Positions 12,001 to 23,900 of a DNA stretch of 64,000 nucleotides are shown in pieces. Under the pieces are notes generated by a model. That model did no database searches, had not been told where the DNA came from, and worked only from the letters and a program-made list of their open reading frames with translations. The position numbers were made by a program, and so were the translations under genes. Origin of the DNA: Powellomyces hirtus (lineage: Eukaryota; Chytridiomycota; Chytridiomycetes; Spizellomycetales; Powellomycetaceae); contig JAHLKG010000015.1 of NCBI GenBank assembly GCA_025526995.1, forward strand, positions 558,001-622,000, given 5' to 3'. Within the stretch, counting starts at the first letter, position 1, and the number at the start of each line of letters is the position of its first letter.

Positions 12001-14533
12001 TAAGGTGCACACAAAAGAGTACTTGGTTAAGTGGGAGGGATATCAAGAACCTACGTGGGAGTCCCGACTTTCACTACTCGATACTACCGCATTGGATGAC
12101 TGGGAGAATCGAGTCGCCGCGTACGATGTCGGCACACAACGAAATGACCCCATCGCTGCATACGCCGCCCGCGCGCGGACTCAAGCAACGATCAACGAAG
12201 ACGCCATGACATGGAAGCAAGCGATGAAAACCCCTCAGAAGGAGGAATTTCTCAAGGCTGCACGCATTGAGTACCAATCCCTAGTCGACAACGGTACATG
12301 GGAACTCACCAAGCGTCCACGTAACAAGCGCGTGATCGGCACAACATGGGTCTTTCGAACGAAGGTCAATCCCGATGGCACCTTTAACAAGTTCAAAGCC
12401 AGAGCAGTGGCTCAAGGCTTCTCTCAACAACCCGGTCACGACTTTGGTGATACATACTCACCGACGCTACCATTCACAGCGCTACGCCTCTTCTTGGCGT
12501 ATTGTGTTCAGCACGGGCTGGACATCCACAGTATGGATGCTGTTACCGCCTTCCTTAACAGTGATATTGATAAGGATATCTATATCGAGCAGTTTGAGGG
12601 ATTCGAAGACCCGGATCACCCCAAAGGCGATTGGGTCCTGAAGCTACTGCAAGCTCTCTACGGCCTGAAGCAATCACCTCTTCTTTGGTATGAGACCTTG
12701 AAGACTGCACTGTTAAAGCTCGGCTACAAAGCGGTTTCTGTATGCCCGTGTATCTTTTTCAAATACGCGACAGACGACCGTACACCTCCGTCGAACGACA
12801 ACTTGATCCTTATTATGGTCTTCGTCGACGACCTGCTGATTGCAGCGAAGGATCAGGAGATTCTGGCAAACAGCAAAATGGAGCTACATTCGAAGTTCAA
12901 GTTTACGGAACAAGGTCACGTAACCAGTCACCTTGGTCTCGTCTACAAATATGACTTTGACTCTCCTGTTCGTACCCTCAAAATCTCAAATGTCAAGTAC
13001 ATCGACGACGCTCTTGAACAATTCGGCATGAGCGACTGCCATCCTGTCTCCACTCCGTACGCCGTGTCAGCGCGTAACCAACAACCGGAGGATTCGACCC
13101 CATTCACGAATCTGAAAATGTATCAGGAAGCAGTGGGGGTCCTCACTTGGGGCCTCCATCACATGGCGATGGGATATCGCCACTGCAGTCGGTTACGTTG
13201 CGCGCCGCGTTGCCGCACCTACCAACTCCGACTGGAACAATGTTAAGCGCATTTTCCGCTATTTAAAGGGTACCCGCGATTATGCCCTCAAGTTTACATC
13301 CGAACGAAATGATCCACGTGGTCTACGCGTATTCACGGATGCGGATTATGCCGGAGAACTCACCGACCGGACGTCCACTACAGGTATTTTGGCCCTTTAC
13401 AATGGGTTTCCTGTTCTGTGGAAAAGCAGCAAGCAGAAGTGCACCGCCCAAAGTACAACCGAAGCGGAGTATATAGCTGCAAGTACCGGTCACAACGAAG
13501 CCAAATGGCTACGCCAACTCTTGGCGGAAGTTTTGGGACCTCAACCGGATTACAAATCTCGACCGGTCCCTCTCCATGTCGATAATCAGAGCGCCGGGGC
13601 CTTGATTCAGTCTAAGGCTATCAACCAACGCACCAAACACATCGACGTTTGGTACCACACTATACGCGATTCGTTCGCGAAGCAGATTATCGAAATCATC
13701 GACACCATTACGGAAGATCAATTGGCCGACATCTTTACGAAGCCTTTCCCAGCCGTGAAACATAAGGACACTGTCCTGAGGATTACGAATGGGACTCATA
13801 TATTTGATGAACGCATACGCAATGAGGGCGCGCCTACGGAAGCACACCGAGCTCAAGTGTTACTCGCTGCACGTCAGGAGAATTACTCACAACACTGGCT
13901 TACCTTGGCATCTACACCGCAATTGCGGAACCCGCAGCAATGCCCCCCACGGAGGATGGGCCTGCCCCTCCTCCACCATCCTCATCGCTTGAGGGTGAGC
14001 GTCGGCTTGAAGAACCCGATGGTCCCTCCAACTCCTCGGCTGCCCCCTCCTCCTCCTCCTCTTCCTCATCATTATATGGAGCTTCCCGCTCCAGGATGTC
14101 CCACATCCTCTTCACCTCCGCTACAGACTTCTTGTCCGCAGCCCTCTTCTTCGCCTGGGCCGTATCCTTGCCCTTCCCAACCGCCAGCTTCCGGCTCCGC
14201 CGGTCCTCTAGTATGGACCTCAGTCCATCAAGCGTCCCGGTCGCCCGTGCGCGACCCAGAGGCGTACCAGACCTCGCCCGGTCTTTCACCCGGTCTTTCG
14301 CCTGCTTGCTGTGACGTTCAAGGACCCCTTGACGGTCCTTGCGGTGGAACTGTCGGGCATGCGCCGCCGACATCGTTCGAATCTCCGCTCGGGACAACCC
14401 CGCAGCGGGTGCACCTCCCTGTGGGGCAGAGGGCACCACTGACGACGGCACAGCAGGAGCTGTGGTCGTCGCAGGAGCGGTTACCGGCGGTCCCGTCTTT
14501 CTTGCCGTCTGCTTCGCTTTGCCTGAACCTGAC
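9024..14533 (+). pseudogene. gag-pol: Copia C gag-pol, copy 1, three frameshifts
   Basis: The domain order matches the copy at 40176, described there. The reading starts at the ATG inside the primer binding site. Lesions: a missing G near 11775 (between integrase and chromodomain; unit 3 has AAGAAGGCTTAC), an extra G near 13150 before RNase H, and an extra A near 14536 at the far end. The RT active site FVDD (12821-12832) is intact. The integrase has CpG-type changes near its catalytic Glu (WHRT to WHCT). The reading past RNase H is Pro-rich and overlaps the antisense ORF, so the true C-terminus is uncertain. Confidence 0.9.
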
Positions 14534-14535
14534 AA
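13912..14535 (-). CDS. Antisense ORF of Copia C, copy 1 (207 aa, H3-tail-like N-terminus)
   Basis: An ATG-started frame on the strand opposite gag-pol, between the RNase H end and the 3' LTR. The N-terminus MSGSGKAKQTARKTG contains KQTARK, identical to histone H3 residues 4-9. A Pro/Ala/Thr-rich stretch follows. Next comes a basic, probably helical region of about 100 residues (LSRAEIRTMSAAHARQFH, then RSILEDRRSRKLAV and KKSVAEVKRMWDILE). An acidic run and a Ser/Gly-rich tail end it. The same frame exists in all four C copies. I recognise no known domain. It could be a retained host fragment, an accessory gene, or a by-product of codon bias. Confidence 0.55.
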   Translation of the reverse strand: MSGSGKAKQTARKTGPPVTAPATTTAPAVPSSVVPSAPQGGAPAAGLSRAEIRTMSAAHARQFHRKDRQGVLERHSKQAKDRVKDRARSGTPLGRARATGTLDGLRSILEDRRSRKLAVGKGKDTAQAKKRAADKKSVAEVKRMWDILEREAPYNDEEEEEEEGAAEELEGPSGSSSRRSPSSDEDGGGGAGPSSVGGIAAGSAIAV

Positions 14536-14710
14536 CTACAACCGGCACATTGTTAGAGCTTACGCCTCATTTGCGCGGATCTCATAGACGTACCCTAGCC
14601 ATTCCTCGTCTTCTTAAATTGTAATAAATGGGGGTATGTGGGGTGTGTGCGCGGGGCTGTGTAGTAAAAGTAGATAGAGCAACTCTCTCACTGCCAGACT
14701 GACAGGTCTG

Positions 14711-14718
14711 AGTGGGGG
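14711..14718 (+). other. Copia C polypurine tract, copy 1
   Basis: AGTGGGGG lies directly before the 3' LTR start TGTTAGC. It is the expected plus-strand primer site. The stretch 14536-14710 before it holds untranslated 3' sequence with no gene that I can see. Confidence 0.75.
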
Positions 14719-14956
14719 TGTTAGCACGTACAGACTCTGTCATCGAGTCATAACTGCGCCATCGCAGGGCGTATCACGCGATCACGTGAGCCCACGTGAT
14801 CAACTCCGATATAAGTAGTTTTCCTTCCATACTTAATATATCGGTGGGACTTTTCTCTTTTTCTCCAGTAGAGTGGGATTAAGATACTTCGTTGTTCTGC
14901 TCAGTCAACTACCCTAAAGCTTCCTCAACTATCTACTCAGATACTCTCAGACCACA
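14719..14956 (+). repeat. Copia C 3' LTR, copy 1
   Basis: A 238-bp LTR that differs from its 5' partner at about eight positions (for example CATAACTG against CACAACTG, and GTAGAGTGGG against ATAGAGCGGG) plus one missing A near the end. It is nearly identical to the 3' LTR at 30313, not to the one at 45870. The right flank is minus-strand A pol sequence. Confidence 0.93.
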
Positions 14957-17900
14957 GGTTCCCATGTAGGGTCGGCCCATCCTGCCATTTGACCAAGAGG
15001 TTTCGCTTATGGCGCCGTTCATCAATGATGTCTTCAACAACCCATTCTTGTTCTCCTCGAACTTCGATTGGTTTGGGTGGTTGTTCGACTTCGCGTTGTG
15101 GATACTGGTCTATTGCGTGAGGGCGTAGGATATCAACGTGGAAGACAGGCCAAATGCCACTAATCTTTGAAGGCGAAAGGTCGAGTTCATAGGTATCAGG
15201 GTGATCACCTTTGGCAATGACTTTGTAGGGTCCGATCCATATGGTAGAGAATCGGGGACCTCTTCTTATGTCAACCTCGAGGTCTATACCCTTGCGATTG
15301 AGATCAACGAGATCTCCAATATTGTAAGCGATAGAAGTGCGGCCTTGTCATGTTGTCGGGCGGATTCATCTTGTGCTCGACGTAGATTTTCGCAGTACGA
15401 TTCGGGCTATCTCTTCTTGGTCCCTTATGGTATCTTTCGAGCTCGGCCTTGTCGACTCCGCGTAGACAAAGTTCTTGTCCTTCTAGGAGTGGATTCCATC
15501 CAGGTAAGATGACTGTACGGCCAAGGTCTACTTCGAATGGTGTCAGGCCTTCATATTCGCTTCTAGGGGCAGTGTTGAAGGCGAATTCCACAAGTGGGAG
15601 TAACTTCTTCCAATTGCTCTTATTGTAGTTGAGATACTGCTTAAAGATTCTCTTCAGTGTTTGAATGGCTCGTTCAACTTTCCCATCAGTTTGCTGGTGT
15701 CGAGCTGTGGCGAATTCGTGTTTAACGCCGAGTAAGATATCAAAAGCGAGGAAAAAATCTGAAAGTGCTCGAGGTTCGCGGTCCGTAACAAAGACTTTTG
15801 GAGTCCCGACATATTTCCATACTCGATCCAGAAAAACGGCAGCAAGTTCTTTACCGCCAATGTTCTTGTTGACTGCTGAAAGGATAGCACGTCCTGATAG
15901 ATAATCAATACAGGCGAGACATGAGACATGCTTCATCTCCGATATAGAAGATATCGAATCCAATGGTATGCCATCTTCCCAATGGCACAGGAAGTGGTCG
16001 TAGAAATCAGTAACGACGATGACCAGGTTCGAATTGTCGGCAGGATTTACATGTTCCGACATACTTCATGACGTCTTGTCGAACGTTGGGCCAATAGTAA
16101 TCGACAAGGATTCAGCGAGTTGTTTTCTTAACGCCCAGGTGACCTCCAGTGGCTAAATCATCGTGAAATTGTCGTAAGACTTTTGGGCGTAGGCTTTCAG
16201 GTACATAAAGACGTCCTTCGTGGCGAGCGATTCCATCTTGGAAAGTATACCGTCGTTCTTTTGCGGTCTTTTCGTGATTGGGTTTCTTACAAATCTCTTC
16301 GAGATATTCCGAGTAGGGATCAATGGCTAAAGCTTGTTTCCATTCTTGGATAGAATACGTTGGTGTCGTGCGAAGATCAATTGTTGTTCCGGCTATAGGA
16401 GGAATGCCATCCATCATGTTGTTGACCTGAGTATGCATATCGATACGTCTTTGACATTCAACACAATGTGGAGCGTAAATAGCACTTTGGGAGAGAATGT
16501 CCGCAATATGATTCCACCTCCCTGGAATGTACTGAATCGTAAAATCGTATTCTTGTAGAATCTCGACCCATCGAGCTTGTCTTTGGCTAAGGTGAGGTTG
16601 TGTTTGGATAAATTCTAAGCCTTTGTGATCGCTGAAGCACCGAAACGGACGTCCAACCAGGTATGGTCTATTGGCTACAAGCATCTTGACTAATGTGAGT
16701 AGTTCTTGTTCGTGTGTCGGATACGATTCTCAGCGCCCTTCATCTGCGAGAATAGAAAAGACAGGTCGGAGGCGAGGTCTCGTTTCAGGTCTGGTTGTGG
16801 ATATGGAGGAGGGTAATTGTTTCCATTCGCCGACGAGACGAGGAAGATTCGTTGGTATGGTCTCGTCATCATATGGTTGTCCGATCCATCCAGCAATAGC
16901 GTAGCCAGACGAATCTGTGTAGACGTAGATAGGTTACTTTCATCGATAGTTGCTAGAGCTGGCGCGTTGATAAGTGCTTCTTCAGTTTCTGGAATGCTTT
17001 GTCTTGATCGGCTTCCCATTGGAACTTGACTTTCGCTGATTGAATGTTGGATAATGGAAGAGCAATATTCGCATAATCTTTGACAAAGTCAAAGGAAATA
17101 GTTGGCGAGGGGGCCAAGGAATGATTGAACTCCTTTTGTCGTCGTAGGTCTATAGGCCAGTCTTAATCACTTGGATCTTCGAGGGGCGATGCGAATTCCA
17201 TTTCGACCCAAGACGTGTCCACACCATTCACTTCAGGCACGGTCCAGACACATTTAGACGGTTTGACGTAAAGTTGATGTTCTTCGAGCTTCTTGAGGAC
17301 TAGGTCTACGTGTTTCTGATGTTCCTCCACTGTCTTTGAGAAGATGAGGATATCGTCGAGATATGAGTTAACGAAATCGTTGTAGTCTTGTGAAAAACTT
17401 TGTTCATTAATCGTTGGAATGCGGCAGGAGCATTGGTTAAGCCGAAAGGCATGACGAGGTATTCGAAAATGACCAAATCTTGTGCGTATGGCGGTCTTTT
17501 CCCGATCTTGTTTTCGAATGAGCAACGATGATAGGCCTTCCTTAATATCGATAAGACTGAAGTATTCGCATCCTTGAATTCGGTCACGCATTTCGCGGAT
17601 ATTCGGAAGAGGTGTTCGATCTTTCTTTGTGACGGAGTTGAGACCTCGATAGTCCCAACAAATACATAGTCCTCCATCTTTCTTCTTGGCGAAGACGACA
17701 CTAGCTCCCCATGGGCTTGAGGAGTGCTGTATCCATCCTTTCTCAAGCATCAGTTGATTTGCTTTTTCAGTTCGGCTAATTCTTCCTTATTCATGTGGCG
17801 GAGAGGATGCCAGACAGGTTCAGCGCCTTCGACGAGTTCGATTTGAAAATTATTCTTCTCCCCGATCAGGTGGTAAGCCTTGCGGTTCCTTGAATAGGGT

Positions 17901-17994
17901 ATCAACGTACTTTTCCAAAGAATCTTTCAAAAGTTCGGGGTTTCCCCTAAACCGTTCCGGATCCTCAGAAATTTCGTTGAGGGCCAATCGGCAC
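14957..17994 (-). pseudogene. pol: Element A pol, copy 2, many frameshifts
   Basis: It has the same domains as the other A pol copies (RT, RNase H, integrase, GPY module, start of chromodomain), but the frame is broken into short pieces. Lesions include single-base losses and gains in homopolymers, a 7-bp duplication near 15920 and an insertion of about 36-46 bp near 16780. The TGA after the integrase zinc finger is shared with copies 1 and 3. The right-hand boundary is the C element inserted in the chromodomain. The density of 1-bp indels is out of line with the neighbouring sequence and may be technical. Confidence 0.87.
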
Positions 17995-18018
17995 ACAGTA
18001 TTGTCTTCAAATTTATTT

Positions 18019-18603
18019 CGTCACCAGGCTTTGTTGAATCGCTTAGATGTAACTCGATCATTTGAATATTGCGATGAGCAGCGGCTTTGGTGAATGTAGA
18101 TTGTTTCGTAGATGGAGTAGTGTCAAAATGAAAGAGACAATTCCAAGGGAGAAAGTCTAATGGTTGCCATTTTCGTGATGTTCGTTCGCATTTGATGGTA
18201 AAGGAAAGGATGCGTTTGGTATCGGTGAATGATTAGTAAAACGGAGAATAGGTTGTTTTTCGTGTAAGTATTGTTCAGCATGAGTAAAAAGGTTCCAAAA
18301 AGGTGTTCCAATGATCGCATCGTATATAAGATCGCTGACGAGCCATGGGAGTTGTCCAACCATAAAAGGCGAACGAGATTCAATGTTCCAAAGTTCTAAC
18401 GGTTCGGAGACAACGGTGTCTAGGAGAATTTGAGATTTTTTGTCAGCCAGAGTTATTTGTTGTGGTTCGGTAGGCCTAGTTTCGAATTTATGTTTTTTGA
18501 CGAAGGTCTTGTCGAGAAACATTCCCGTCGCTCCGCTATCGAATAATACTCGGGCAAATTTCTTTCCAATACGGCCATGTGCAATCCATAATCCGGTGGC
18601 CAA
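18019..18603 (-). pseudogene. Element A protease frame, copy 2, frameshifted
   Basis: The DSGA protease signature is present in the N-terminal 148 codons. The frame is then broken by a missing G in a short G-run near 18208. A second missing base lies near 18054. Otherwise it is identical to the protease at 2423-3007. Confidence 0.85.
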
Positions 18604-18665
18604 AGGTTTCCATGCATCTTGAACGGTAGGTAGATGTGGAGGCCAAACAGAGCTACCGTTGGGCT

Positions 18666-20027
18666 CTAACGACCGTTGAGAAACCCCACTTGTCGTTGTT
18701 GGGCATTAGCGACATCGACTGCACTTTGAATGGCCGCTTGCACTTGCGGCGTGACAATTTGATTTAACTGATTCTGCATCATGTTGTTGTTCGCCATTCC
18801 TTGTGCTTGGTTTTGGTTTTGATTGGATTGGCCTCGACCGCCTCGGCCGCGACCATTTCCATGGCCTCGTTGTCCAGAGCCACCGCGTCGGTTACCACGT
18901 TGTTGATTTCCGATATTGTACCAGCAGTCAGCGGACCAATGTCCCATTCGATTGCAAATTGGGCAAGGTGTTGTTGGTGCTTGACGTCGTTGACCGCGGC
19001 CTCTCGATTGATAACCTTGTCTAGGATAATTATACGGTGGCCTGTAGCTGATGAGGTTGCGACTAACGCCAGGTGGATATGGAATGAGGTTAAGATTGTT
19101 GAAGTCGTCCGTGAGGTTCTCAGTATCGTCTATTCCGGTTATTCGCGGACTGGAATAAGGAGTATATCGTTGTTGGCCGCCTCGACCGCCTCGGCCACGA
19201 CCGCTTCCACGACCGCGACCGGATCCGCCGCGCCCACGAGAGGACGTATTAAGAGGATTATTGTCAGAAAATCCATGAACGACAAAAGCCTGTTGAGCAG
19301 CTTCTATGGCTTGCTGAATGGCAATGGGTGCAGCAGCTGCGGCGGCGAGGTTTTGATTGATTTCGAAAGTATTGATCGCATTGTAGAGATAGTGACCGAT
19401 GGAAGGGTTCTTAAGGAGATCTGCTTTAAAAATACGAATAATGTCAGCAGCAGGAATAGTAGCTTGTGTAGGATCGAGGCGTAAAGCGGCATCAAGTTCA
19501 TGACATTCATCTTGGAACTTTGTAACAAATTCTTCAAGTGAGTTCCCGAGGGCGAGATTGGTCAATCTAAGTTCGATTGCATTGCGAAGATTGCGAGGGA
19601 AGAATTCAGTAGTGAGGGCTGTTTGGAAGGCTACCCAAGTGGCAGGTGCTCCTGCGGCAGAAGTAGTGTTGTACCACTCAAGAGCAGTACCCTTGAGGTA
19701 GGATTGGAGGGTGCCAACGTAGTCGGCCATGGGCAATGGTACGGCAGGAACTGCGGGAACAGGAGGAGGACCGACAACCGCAGGAATAGCAGGGGTAGCG
19801 AGAGCCCAATAAAAGTTACTATGGGAGGTCAAAAACTCGTCTATCTTCTTTGCGGACTTGGTGCCATCGTATTCAGAGAGTTTAGCCTTTTGTGCGTCGA
19901 GAAGGGTCTTAGCTCGGTTAGGACGAGCGGGAGCTGCAGCAGCTACTACAGGAGCAGCGGCGATAACGCCGGCGGTGACGGCAGTAACAATAGCAGCTTG
20001 TACAGCGGGAGTAAGTGCAGGGGGCAT
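18666..20027 (-). CDS. gag: Element A Gag, copy 2
   Basis: An intact 453-aa Gag, identical in protein sequence to copy 1 (3070-4431): Ala/Val-rich start, central Gag region, RGG repeats and one CCHC knuckle. The identity supports a very recent origin of units 1 and 2 from one template. Confidence 0.92.
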   Translation of the reverse strand: MPPALTPAVQAAIVTAVTAGVIAAAPVVAAAAPARPNRAKTLLDAQKAKLSEYDGTKSAKKIDEFLTSHSNFYWALATPAIPAVVGPPPVPAVPAVPLPMADYVGTLQSYLKGTALEWYNTTSAAGAPATWVAFQTALTTEFFPRNLRNAIELRLTNLALGNSLEEFVTKFQDECHELDAALRLDPTQATIPAADIIRIFKADLLKNPSIGHYLYNAINTFEINQNLAAAAAAPIAIQQAIEAAQQAFVVHGFSDNNPLNTSSRGRGGSGRGRGSGRGRGGRGGQQRYTPYSSPRITGIDDTENLTDDFNNLNLIPYPPGVSRNLISYRPPYNYPRQGYQSRGRGQRRQAPTTPCPICNRMGHWSADCWYNIGNQQRGNRRGGSGQRGHGNGRGRGGRGQSNQNQNQAQGMANNNMMQNQLNQIVTPQVQAAIQSAVDVANAQQRQVGFLNGR

Positions 20028-20082
20028 GTTGTTCGATTGGAGTGATCGTGGTTGATGGTGCTAGTGTGGGGTGGTGCTACCA

Positions 20083-20360
20083 TGTAACGTCAAAGGAAGC
20101 TTTGATAGTTGGTAGTAATAAATAGTGTGTATTATCGTGTGTTGTCAGGTGTAGAGCGGAGAAGGCGACCAGCGGCTGACAGCTTTATATAATGCATGTC
20201 AGGGTGGCGCACACATAATTTATCCGCGAGGCGCTTTATTGCCTATGAGTCAGGAGTCATGTGTATCACCGATGAACGGGTGGCCAGCCTGAACAAAGGA
20301 TCACGTATAACGTAATCAGAAAGTCACGAAAAAGTATAAGAATATGAGGTTTCCCCGACA
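20083..20360 (-). repeat. Element A 5' LTR (minus), copy 2
   Basis: A 278-bp LTR with the same ends and primer binding site arrangement as 4487-4764. The element B sequence begins at 20361. Confidence 0.95.
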
Positions 20361-23300
20361 CAATCTGTGGAGGCCTTTAACGTGTGCACCGATACCTTCA
20401 AGCGAATTGCTACCTTCAAATTCGAATTGGCCCCTATCGGTCTTACTTGCATCTTGGGTCTCCCCTTTTTCGAAGCGATCGGCAATCACTATGTTACTAC
20501 ATCCATTCGTCCCCATCGAATAGAGTTCAAAATGAATGGAAAAGACTTTAAAATCATTACGATGCGGGATTACCACTATAAAGAGAAACCCGATTCTTTT
20601 GTTCGACATATTTCCAGATATCGACTGAAGCATATCGAACCCGAGCAGGATCACCCTCGTCAAAGACCATTTCAAGGTCTCTCCTCTGTTACGACTAGAA
20701 GATTTAACAAGGAGCTCGCCCGGAATAAATATCTCGAGGTTTTTGCAATCCATGTTCGCCCTTGTTCATCTGTTAATAACAATTCCACTTCTCCATCGTG
20801 GCCAACCTTCCTTGACGAAGTCATGTTGAAATTTCAAGATACTCTTTTCACCGAACCTGAACATCTTCCTCCGGATAGAGGCGACAATAATTTTCACATC
20901 GATCTCTTACCGAATGCACAGCCTGTGTTCCAACAACTACGACCGTTATCTCAGGAACACTTGAAAGAACTGCGAACCCAACTGGATCATTTGTTGAAGA
21001 AAGGATGGATTCAACATTCCAAATCACCTTGGGGTGCTTCCGTGGTTTTCGCGGTTAAGAAAAATGGAGGTCTCCGAGTCTGCTGGGATTATCGAGGTCT
21101 TAATTCAGTGACCAAACGCGACCGGACGCCGTTGCCGAATCTCCGGGAAATGCGCGATCGTATTCTAGGCAAACGAGTTTTCTCACTCATAGACCTTAAG
21201 GATGCGTACGCTCGCCTTTTGATTGCACCGGAAGACCGTGAGAAAACAGCCATTTGGACTCGTTTCGGTCTTTTCGAATATGTAGTCATGCCCTTTGGAC
21301 TATGTAATGCACCCGGCGCTTTTCAACATCTAATGAATCGAATTTTTGGCGATCTATACGACATTACGGTCATCTGTTACCTTGATGATATTCTCATCTT
21401 CTCGGATACTCCGGAACAACACGCGGATCATCTTCTGGAAGTTTTTACACAATTACAACAGCATGATCTTTATGTTAACATTGGCAAATGCCATTGGGGA
21501 CAATCGGAAGTTGAATTTTGCGGCCACATGTTCAGCGCTGAAGGAATGCGAATTTCACCGGATAAAACGAATGCCGTCCGTGATTGGCTGTTACCAACGA
21601 CAACTCGACATATTCGCCAGTTCCTTGGCCTTTGCAACTACTTCATCGATTATATCGAGCATTATGCCGAAATAGCGGCTCCCCTTTCCGCTCTTCAAAG
21701 TGTCAAAGCCAATTTTATGTGGACACTGGAACATCAAACTGCATTCGAGGCTCTGAAGAAAGCGATCATTTCCGCACCAGTTTTGGCAACGTTTGATCCC
21801 GATAATCATATCTACGTTTACACGGACGCATCCGGTTATGCCACATCCGGATGGTTGGGTCAACCTCCTAGTCGACAACCTTTTCCATCGCCATTACCAA
21901 AATTAATCACAGAGATGAAAGCTCTTCCTGCTCTCAAGCCTGTCCTTTTCTTCTCACGCAAGATGTTACCAGCTGAAACTCGCTATCCCGTCCACAAACA
22001 AGAACTTTTGGCCTTAGTCAAGTTCCTACGCGGCAATCGATTTTACTTGATCAATTGTCCTTTTACCGCTTTTATCGATCGCAAATCTTTTATCCATCTG
22101 CAAGAACAACCATATCTCAGTAAACGCCAAGCCGGCTGGGTTGAATTGCTTCAAGAGTTCGATTTCAAAGTGGAATATCTACCGGGACGATGGAATACGG
22201 TTGCTGACATTCTCTCACGAACACCTGCTTACGCTCCGCGATGCGTGGATTGCAATAAACGACTACTTGTCTCGACTTTTATCAATGCTGTCCTGCTTCC
22301 TTGGCCAACACATACTTTGGAAACAGATTGGGCTTCTCATGTTTGAAATGACGATTATGCCCAAGAAATTTTCAAGATGCTTGAAGAAACTCCCGAGCAT
22401 GAACAACCAAGTCGTTACAAACGTTTTTCTCGCTCATCAACGAATCCTGACATCCTTATCTATGAGAAAGACCGACTTTACGTACCAGGAACATTACGGC
22501 CTCGTATCTTGTTAGAATATCACGATGCCCTACGAAATGGTGGACACATGGGAGGAGATGCTACCTATGCAAAATTGCTCCTTCGGTTCTTTTGGCCTAA
22601 AATGCAACATGACGTCCGAAGCTTTATTCGAACTTGTCAGAAATGCCGAGCTTTCGCACCCCCTCGCAAAAACGGTTTCCTTCGACCATTGCCAATTCCA
22701 AATTCCATCCATCACACGCAAGGATTCGATCTGTTCTCTTTACCAGACTTGAAAGCAATTTCAAGCACACCACAATGCTTGTGTGTTATTGACTATGTTA
22801 GCCAACGCGTGCATCTGGTCGAAGTCGAAGGTCCTCTATCTTCAAAGCAGTTAGCCCATTTATATTTGAGCAGAATATGGAAGCATACGGGGACACCTGC
22901 ACTATTCATCTCAGATCGAGAAACACGTGCGCTTGCCGAATTTTTCGAAGCGTTTGTTGCTCTATTAGGGACCAAACACGAGTTCTCTACAGCTCGACAC
23001 CAACAGATGGACGGACGTTGCGAGCGAGCCATTCAAACCACTAAATCCATTATGCGAAAATATCTGGATTACTCCGGCGAAAACTGGAAACAATGGCTTC
23101 CGTTAGTTGAATTTGCTATCAACTCGACTCCCCGTCGACTCCTTAATGGTCTTACACCATATGAAGTTGAACTTGGTCGAACACCACAACCACCGGGATG
23201 GACTATTGCCCCTCATCTCCTTGATGCAATGACAGTACCAAAACGTAACGATATTATTCGAATGCGAACTGCGGCTGCGGAAATCACTCGAATTGTTCAG

Positions 23301-23885
23301 CAATTACTTCGTGACGCACAAGATCGATATGAATTACGATTTAATGTCGGTCAAAATCCCATTTCTTTCTCCATTGGAGATCTAGTCGACTTGAACCGTA
23401 CTGATCTCACCGTTGAATTCTACGACATCAAACCAAGCAAATTGCTCCCTAAATGGATAGGTCCATTCCGCGTCACTGAAAAAGGACCGCACCCTGATAC
23501 ATACCGATTGGATCTAGAAGGCACTGTCATTGGTAATATCCGGCCATATTTTCATGTCAACATTGTACAACCTCACGTCGATGAAAATGCTCGACCCACA
23601 ACGATCTACGAAGACAATCAGTCATGCATCTCGTTGGCAATGAACCCCGTGCATCACGCCCGTACCAAACACATCGACATTCAACATCACTTCATCCGTG
23701 ATCACATTGACAAGGGGATTCATCTGGAGTACTTACCCACCACTGAAATGGTCGCCGACTCACTTACGAAGCCCTTACCGGCCCCGGCATTTAAATACCA
23801 TTGCAAAAGCATGTGCATCAAGCACTACAATAACACCATCATGCCAATAACGAAAACGTCCATGACGGAGCTCCTGAATGAGTAA
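20361..23885 (+). pseudogene. pol: Element B chimeric pol, copy 2
   Basis: Same as the unit 1 copy, including the TGA (here 22344-22346) at the position of CGA in unit 3. Both halves stay open. The stop shared by units 1 and 2 shows that they come from one parent unit. Confidence 0.9.
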
Positions 23886-23900
23886 AATCCCTTCACCACG

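Larger units (their letters stand above)
8781..14956 (+). mobile_element. Copia element C, copy 1 (recombinant)
   Basis: Two direct LTRs, a half-tRNA primer binding site, one gag-pol frame in Copia order, an antisense ORF and a purine tract. The left flank is A gag (minus-strand-independent sequence CAAAAAGC) and the right flank is A pol (GGTTCCC), so there is no target duplication. The 5' LTR matches that of copy 3, while the 3' LTR differs from its own partner at about eight sites. This is expected for a hybrid made by crossing-over between two C elements. Confidence 0.92.
14957..20360 (-). mobile_element. Gypsy element A, minus strand, copy 2 (3' end lost)
   Basis: Runs from the cut chromodomain (starting GGTTCCCATG, complement of the DPTWEP codons) through pol, protease and gag to the LTR at 20083-20360. 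The segment 14957 to about 18210 carries at least fifteen small indels relative to copies 1 and 3, while the rest matches copy 1 almost exactly. Confidence 0.92.

Noticed and set aside
13940..14314. Second plus-strand Ser/Pro-rich frame over the antisense ORF region
   Set aside because: Low-complexity reading opposite the antisense ORF. It accumulates changes freely and has no support beyond being open.
13860..14530. Pro-rich C-terminal extension of Copia gag-pol as a real domain
   Set aside because: RNase H is complete before it. The extension shows more replacements between copies than the antisense frame and shifts frame in copies 1 and 4. It is best read as a read-through overlap, though the true stop of pol stays uncertain.
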